Below, in pieces: positions 15,957-19,212 of a DNA stretch of 19,212 nt; the first letter of the stretch is position 1; each line of letters starts with the position of its first letter. Origin of the DNA: Arachidicoccus sp050436765 (GTDB lineage Bacteria > Bacteroidota > Bacteroidia > Chitinophagales > Chitinophagaceae); contig NZ_JBNQGD010000329.1 of assembly GCF_050436765.1 (NCBI RefSeq), positions 1 through 19,212 of the forward strand, written 5' to 3'. The notes under the pieces were generated by a model. That model saw only the letters and a program-made list of their open reading frames with translations, was not told the DNA's origin and made no database searches. Made by a program: the position numbers and the translations under genes.

Positions 15957-18293
15957 ATGGATATGGTAAGATGGATAAAAAAAATAATGCTGATAGGATT
16001 TTTTGTATTTCCTTTTATCAGTAGATCCCAGGACACTATCCCTCGCCAAACTATACTCTTTGATAAAGACTGGTCTTTTATTCAGTCGGATATGCAAGGC
16101 GCTGATAAGGTTGGCTTTGATGACACTAAATGGACGGTACTCGATCTGCCTCATGACTGGAGTATCTTTGGTCAGCCGGACAAGGACAATCCAACGGGGT
16201 CGGGCGGTGGTTATATGCCCGCGGGTATCGGTTGGTACAGAAAACATTTTAACTTAAGCAAAGCCGATGCTCACAAACGTATATTCATTTATTTTGATGG
16301 TGTAATGGCCAATAGTGACGTTTGGATAAATGGATTTCACTTGGGCGAGCGCCCATATGGCTACATAAGTTTTGCCTATGAATTAACTGGTCATTTAAAA
16401 TTTGGCAAGGGTGAAACAAATATACTGAGCGTGCGTGTGGACAATTCTGTTCAGCCAGCTTCCCGCTATTACACAGGCGCAGGAATATATCGCCATGTGC
16501 ATTTGATTATTAAAAGTCCAGTTTATATAGATAAATGGGGTGTATTTATAACAACTCCTCAGGTAAGTTCAGAAAAAGCGACCGTTAATATTACAACGAC
16601 TGTCTTTAACTCGACCAATAAACGTAAAAATATTGTAGTGCAGACCTCGTTGGTTAGTCCCGAAGGAAAAGAAGGAGAAGTTTTCAATAGTCAGACCAAA
16701 TCAATAGAAGCTGGAAAATCTGTGAGTATTGAACAAAATATTCCCGTCATTAATCCAAGTCTTTGGGATACCCATCATCCAAATTTATACAAGGCGGTTA
16801 CCAAAGTTAAGGCGGACAAAGTGGTAGACGAACAAATAACTACTTTCGGAATTCGCAGCATTCAATTTACAGCCGATAGCGGCTTTGTGCTCAACGGTAA
16901 GAAAGTAATGATTAAAGGAGTGTGTATGCATCACGATGGCGGTGCAGTGGGTGCGGCGGTCCCCCTGGGTGTTTGGGAACGTCGTTTGCAATTATTGAAG
17001 AATATCGGCGTAAACGGCATTCGCACCTCACATAACCCTGTTGCTCCTGAATTTTTAGACTTATGCGACCGTATGGGCTTTTTGGTAATGGATGAGACTT
17101 TCGATACATGGGAGGCAAATAAAGTACATGGGAAAGGAGGGTATCAGGAGTTTTTTAAACAATGGGGGTTAATTGATGCCCGCGATCAAGTAATGCGCGA
17201 CCGCAACCACCCGTCCATTGTTATATATAGCGTGGGCAACGAGATTCACGACAATCTAAATGATTCCGCCGGTTTTAAAAAGTATCGGGATTTACAAAAC
17301 ACTTGTCATAGATACGATGGAACAAGACCGGTAACCATGGCAATACTTCGTCCTGCTACTTCAAAAGTATATGTAAATGGGTTTGCAGAAATGATGGATG
17401 TGGTAGGTCAAAATTATAGAGAAAATGAATTAATAGCTGCTCACGAAACACATCCCAATTGGAAAGTAACTGGCACTGAAAACGGAATGACCAGAGACGC
17501 ATGGCTAGCATTGAGAGACCATCCTTATATTGCAGGGCAGTTTCTTTGGGTGGGATTTGACTACTTGGGAGAAGCCATATGGCCGAACGTCATAAACAAT
17601 CTGGGATTATTCGATCACGCAAATGGTATTAAACCGATTGGTTTGCAGCGCGAAAGCTGGTGGTCGACAAAACCTGTTGTTCATATTGTACGCAAACAAG
17701 AAAAGGATGGCAAGGCTACCTGGGTGGCAGACTGGACACCAAAAGACACTACTATTTATAAAGAAGCAATAGTACAGATCTATACAAATTGTGATGAGGT
17801 AGAATTATTTTTGAATGGAAAATCACTAGGCACGAAACCAAAAAATGCTGATGATGCGCCCATTCAGTGGAGTGTAACTTACAAAAAGGGCACCCTTAAT
17901 GCTGTTGGCCGAAATAAAGGATTTCAGGTAGCTACCGAGCAACTAAAAACTGCGGAAGCGCCTGCAAAAATCATACTTACAGCAGACAAATCCAGCATTA
18001 AGAATAATTGGAATGACCTTAGCTACATTACCGCCAAAGTTGTTGATGCAAATGGTGTTATGTGTCCGCAGGCTGCTCAATTAATTACATTCAGTACTAA
18101 GGGGTCCGGAAAGATCTTTGCAACGGATAACGGAAGTACGAGTAACCATGAAAAATACAGCTCCCACGTCCGAGCAGCCTATCAGGGTAAAGCAATTGCT
18201 ATTGTTAAAGCCAATGCCCCTTCTGGCTCAATTACAATTAAAGCTAATTCACCGGGGTTACAGGAGGGTAAGATAACTATTGAGGTGCAGTAA
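15957..18293 (+). CDS. Secreted GH2 glycoside hydrolase, probable beta-galactosidase type (778 aa)
   Basis: A Sec signal peptide (about 1-25, ending ISRSQ-D) shows export to the periplasm or surface. Domains in order: N-terminal jelly-roll sugar-binding domain (about 34-190, with IGWYRKHF and DVWINGFHLGERPYGY), Ig-like domain (about 193-298) and TIM-barrel catalytic domain (about 300-590). The proposed acid/base is Glu429 in SVGNEIHD and the proposed nucleophile is Glu508 in TGTENG; GIRTSHNP (354-361) is another family motif. A DUF4982-like segment (about 605-665, CDEVELFLNGKSLG) and a C-terminal Ig-like GH2 module (about 668-778) follow. This layout is common among Bacteroidota GH2 enzymes, most of which act on beta-galactosides, though beta-glucuronidase and other activities occur. 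The start at 15957 places a strong hydrophobic core after WIKK; an in-frame ATG two codons later is an alternative. The GH115 gene follows after 75 bp, probably co-transcribed. Confidence 0.93.
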   Translation: MDMVRWIKKIMLIGFFVFPFISRSQDTIPRQTILFDKDWSFIQSDMQGADKVGFDDTKWTVLDLPHDWSIFGQPDKDNPTGSGGGYMPAGIGWYRKHFNLSKADAHKRIFIYFDGVMANSDVWINGFHLGERPYGYISFAYELTGHLKFGKGETNILSVRVDNSVQPASRYYTGAGIYRHVHLIIKSPVYIDKWGVFITTPQVSSEKATVNITTTVFNSTNKRKNIVVQTSLVSPEGKEGEVFNSQTKSIEAGKSVSIEQNIPVINPSLWDTHHPNLYKAVTKVKADKVVDEQITTFGIRSIQFTADSGFVLNGKKVMIKGVCMHHDGGAVGAAVPLGVWERRLQLLKNIGVNGIRTSHNPVAPEFLDLCDRMGFLVMDETFDTWEANKVHGKGGYQEFFKQWGLIDARDQVMRDRNHPSIVIYSVGNEIHDNLNDSAGFKKYRDLQNTCHRYDGTRPVTMAILRPATSKVYVNGFAEMMDVVGQNYRENELIAAHETHPNWKVTGTENGMTRDAWLALRDHPYIAGQFLWVGFDYLGEAIWPNVINNLGLFDHANGIKPIGLQRESWWSTKPVVHIVRKQEKDGKATWVADWTPKDTTIYKEAIVQIYTNCDEVELFLNGKSLGTKPKNADDAPIQWSVTYKKGTLNAVGRNKGFQVATEQLKTAEAPAKIILTADKSSIKNNWNDLSYITAKVVDANGVMCPQAAQLITFSTKGSGKIFATDNGSTSNHEKYSSHVRAAYQGKAIAIVKANAPSGSITIKANSPGLQEGKITIEVQ

Positions 18294-18368
18294 AAAAAGT
18301 GCAATTCCTACTCCGAAAGAGCTTTATTAAACATTGAATAAATCTGAACATAGGAAAAATTATTAATA

Positions 18369-19212
18369 ATGATCAAGCATAAGAAAAAGGTCCAAAAATA
18401 TATAACATACTTTCTTATTCTAATAGCCATTTCTTATGTAAAATATGGTTCAGCCCAAAACATACATAATCAATCGGAGAACTTTATTTTATCTGCACCA
18501 AATCACAGTACGACGATTTTTGTCTGGAAAAATGAGCTACCGGTCGTAAAAATTGCAGCAAAGGCGTTTGCCGAGGACATCCAAAATATTACAGGAATAA
18601 AGTCTCTAGTGACTTCTGACCCTGATCTGCTCAGTGCTTCGGTGATTATCATCGGTACACATCAAAACCCGATGATACGAGCAATAGAGAAAGAGAACAA
18701 CGTATTCAAAAATGACAGCGCCTGGGAGCATTTCACGATTAATGCTTTTAACCGCACAGGTATTTCCGCTATAAAAAAGGCACTCATCGTTTGTGGCAGC
18801 GATGCACGTGGTGCGGCTTTTGGTGCATTTGCATTAAGCAAAAAAATAGGTATTTCGCCTTGGATTTGGTGGGCAGATGTAAAACCTCAGCGGCAAAAGG
18901 AAATATTTTTACCCATGAATATTCATATAGATGAATCACCAAGCGTAAAATTTAGAGGTATCTTTTTAAATGATGAAGACTGGGGATTACGACCTTGGGC
19001 TTCTGCAGGCTTAGATACCACAAACAAAAATATCGGACCTAATACCTATGCTAAAATATTCGAACTTTTATTACGTCTAAAAGCCAATACTATTTGGCCG
19101 GCAATGCATCCAGGTACGACACCTTTTTTTCAGATTCCAGAAAATATAAGAGTAGCGGAACAATACGATATTTATGTGGGCTCTTCACACGCTGAACCAA
19201 TGCTGCGCAATA
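18369..19212 (+). CDS. GH115 alpha-glucuronidase, N-terminal 281 residues (runs off the window)
   Basis: ATG at 18369 opens a frame that stays open to the window end. Residues 1-29 form a Sec signal peptide (ending YGSA-Q). Residues about 38-190 match the N-terminal domain of GH115, including VCGSDARGAAFGAFALSKKI (141-160) and SPWIWWADV. From about 193 the catalytic barrel begins with the strongly conserved KFRGIFLNDEDWGLRPWA, then LKANTIWPAMHPGT and YVGSSHAEPMLRN at the edge. GH115 enzymes remove alpha-1,2-linked (4-O-methyl-)glucuronic acid from xylan, and some family members act on other glucuronidated glycans. With the GH2 gene 75 bp upstream, it points to a glucuronic-acid-decorated plant polysaccharide as the substrate. 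About two thirds of the protein lies outside the window, so the state of its active site is not fully visible. Confidence 0.94.
   Translation, partial: MIKHKKKVQKYITYFLILIAISYVKYGSAQNIHNQSENFILSAPNHSTTIFVWKNELPVVKIAAKAFAEDIQNITGIKSLVTSDPDLLSASVIIIGTHQNPMIRAIEKENNVFKNDSAWEHFTINAFNRTGISAIKKALIVCGSDARGAAFGAFALSKKIGISPWIWWADVKPQRQKEIFLPMNIHIDESPSVKFRGIFLNDEDWGLRPWASAGLDTTNKNIGPNTYAKIFELLLRLKANTIWPAMHPGTTPFFQIPENIRVAEQYDIYVGSSHAEPMLRN

Noticed and set aside
18294..18368. Possible terminator between the GH2 and GH115 genes (AAAG-AG-CTTT)
   Set aside because: The 4-bp arms are too short and no proper T-run follows; the genes are more likely co-transcribed.

Overview
The window looks like part of a polysaccharide utilisation locus (PUL) from a Bacteroidota bacterium, probably of the Sphingobacteriia/Chitinophagia side. 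The reasons are paired SusC/SusD-type genes, Bacteroidota-type lipoprotein signals, AT-rich intergenic DNA, weak Shine-Dalgarno sequences, TAnnTTTG-like -7 elements, and fasciclin (FAS1) lipoproteins placed next to SusC/SusD. The lineage is inferred from gene content only; no marker gene is present.

Left arm (minus strand, about 15094 down to 1, running off the left edge). Seven tightly spaced genes form one apparent operon. In transcription order they are a four-repeat FAS1 lipoprotein (729 aa), SusC-1 (1098 aa), SusD-1 (496 aa), a FAS1 lipoprotein with a C-terminal beta-sandwich (559 aa), a second protein of that kind (489 aa), SusC-2 (1063 codon positions) and SusD-2 (C-terminus outside the window). 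Gaps between genes are 4 to 55 bp. SusC-2 carries a single in-frame TAA at codon 538. The reading frame is otherwise intact on both sides, so it looks like a very young nonsense allele, a recoding site or a sequence error, not two separate genes.

Centre (15095-15956). An AT-rich divergent intergenic region of about 860 bp separates the transport/binding operon from the hydrolase genes. It holds candidate -7 elements on both strands, an imperfect inverted repeat exactly where the hydrolase mRNA would begin, a terminator-like hairpin, a 14-bp palindrome and a possible short leader ORF.

Right arm (plus strand, 15957 to the right edge). A secreted GH2 glycosidase (778 aa, probable beta-galactosidase-type) is followed 75 bp later by the first 281 codons of a secreted GH115 alpha-glucuronidase. 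Together these suggest attack on a glucuronic-acid-decorated plant polysaccharide such as glucuronoxylan or an arabinogalactan-type glycan. The FAS1 lipoproteins and SusD proteins would bind it at the cell surface, the SusC porins would import fragments, and the GH2 and GH115 enzymes would trim side groups. No regulator gene is visible, and neither SusC has a recognisable STN domain, so control probably comes from a regulator outside the window.
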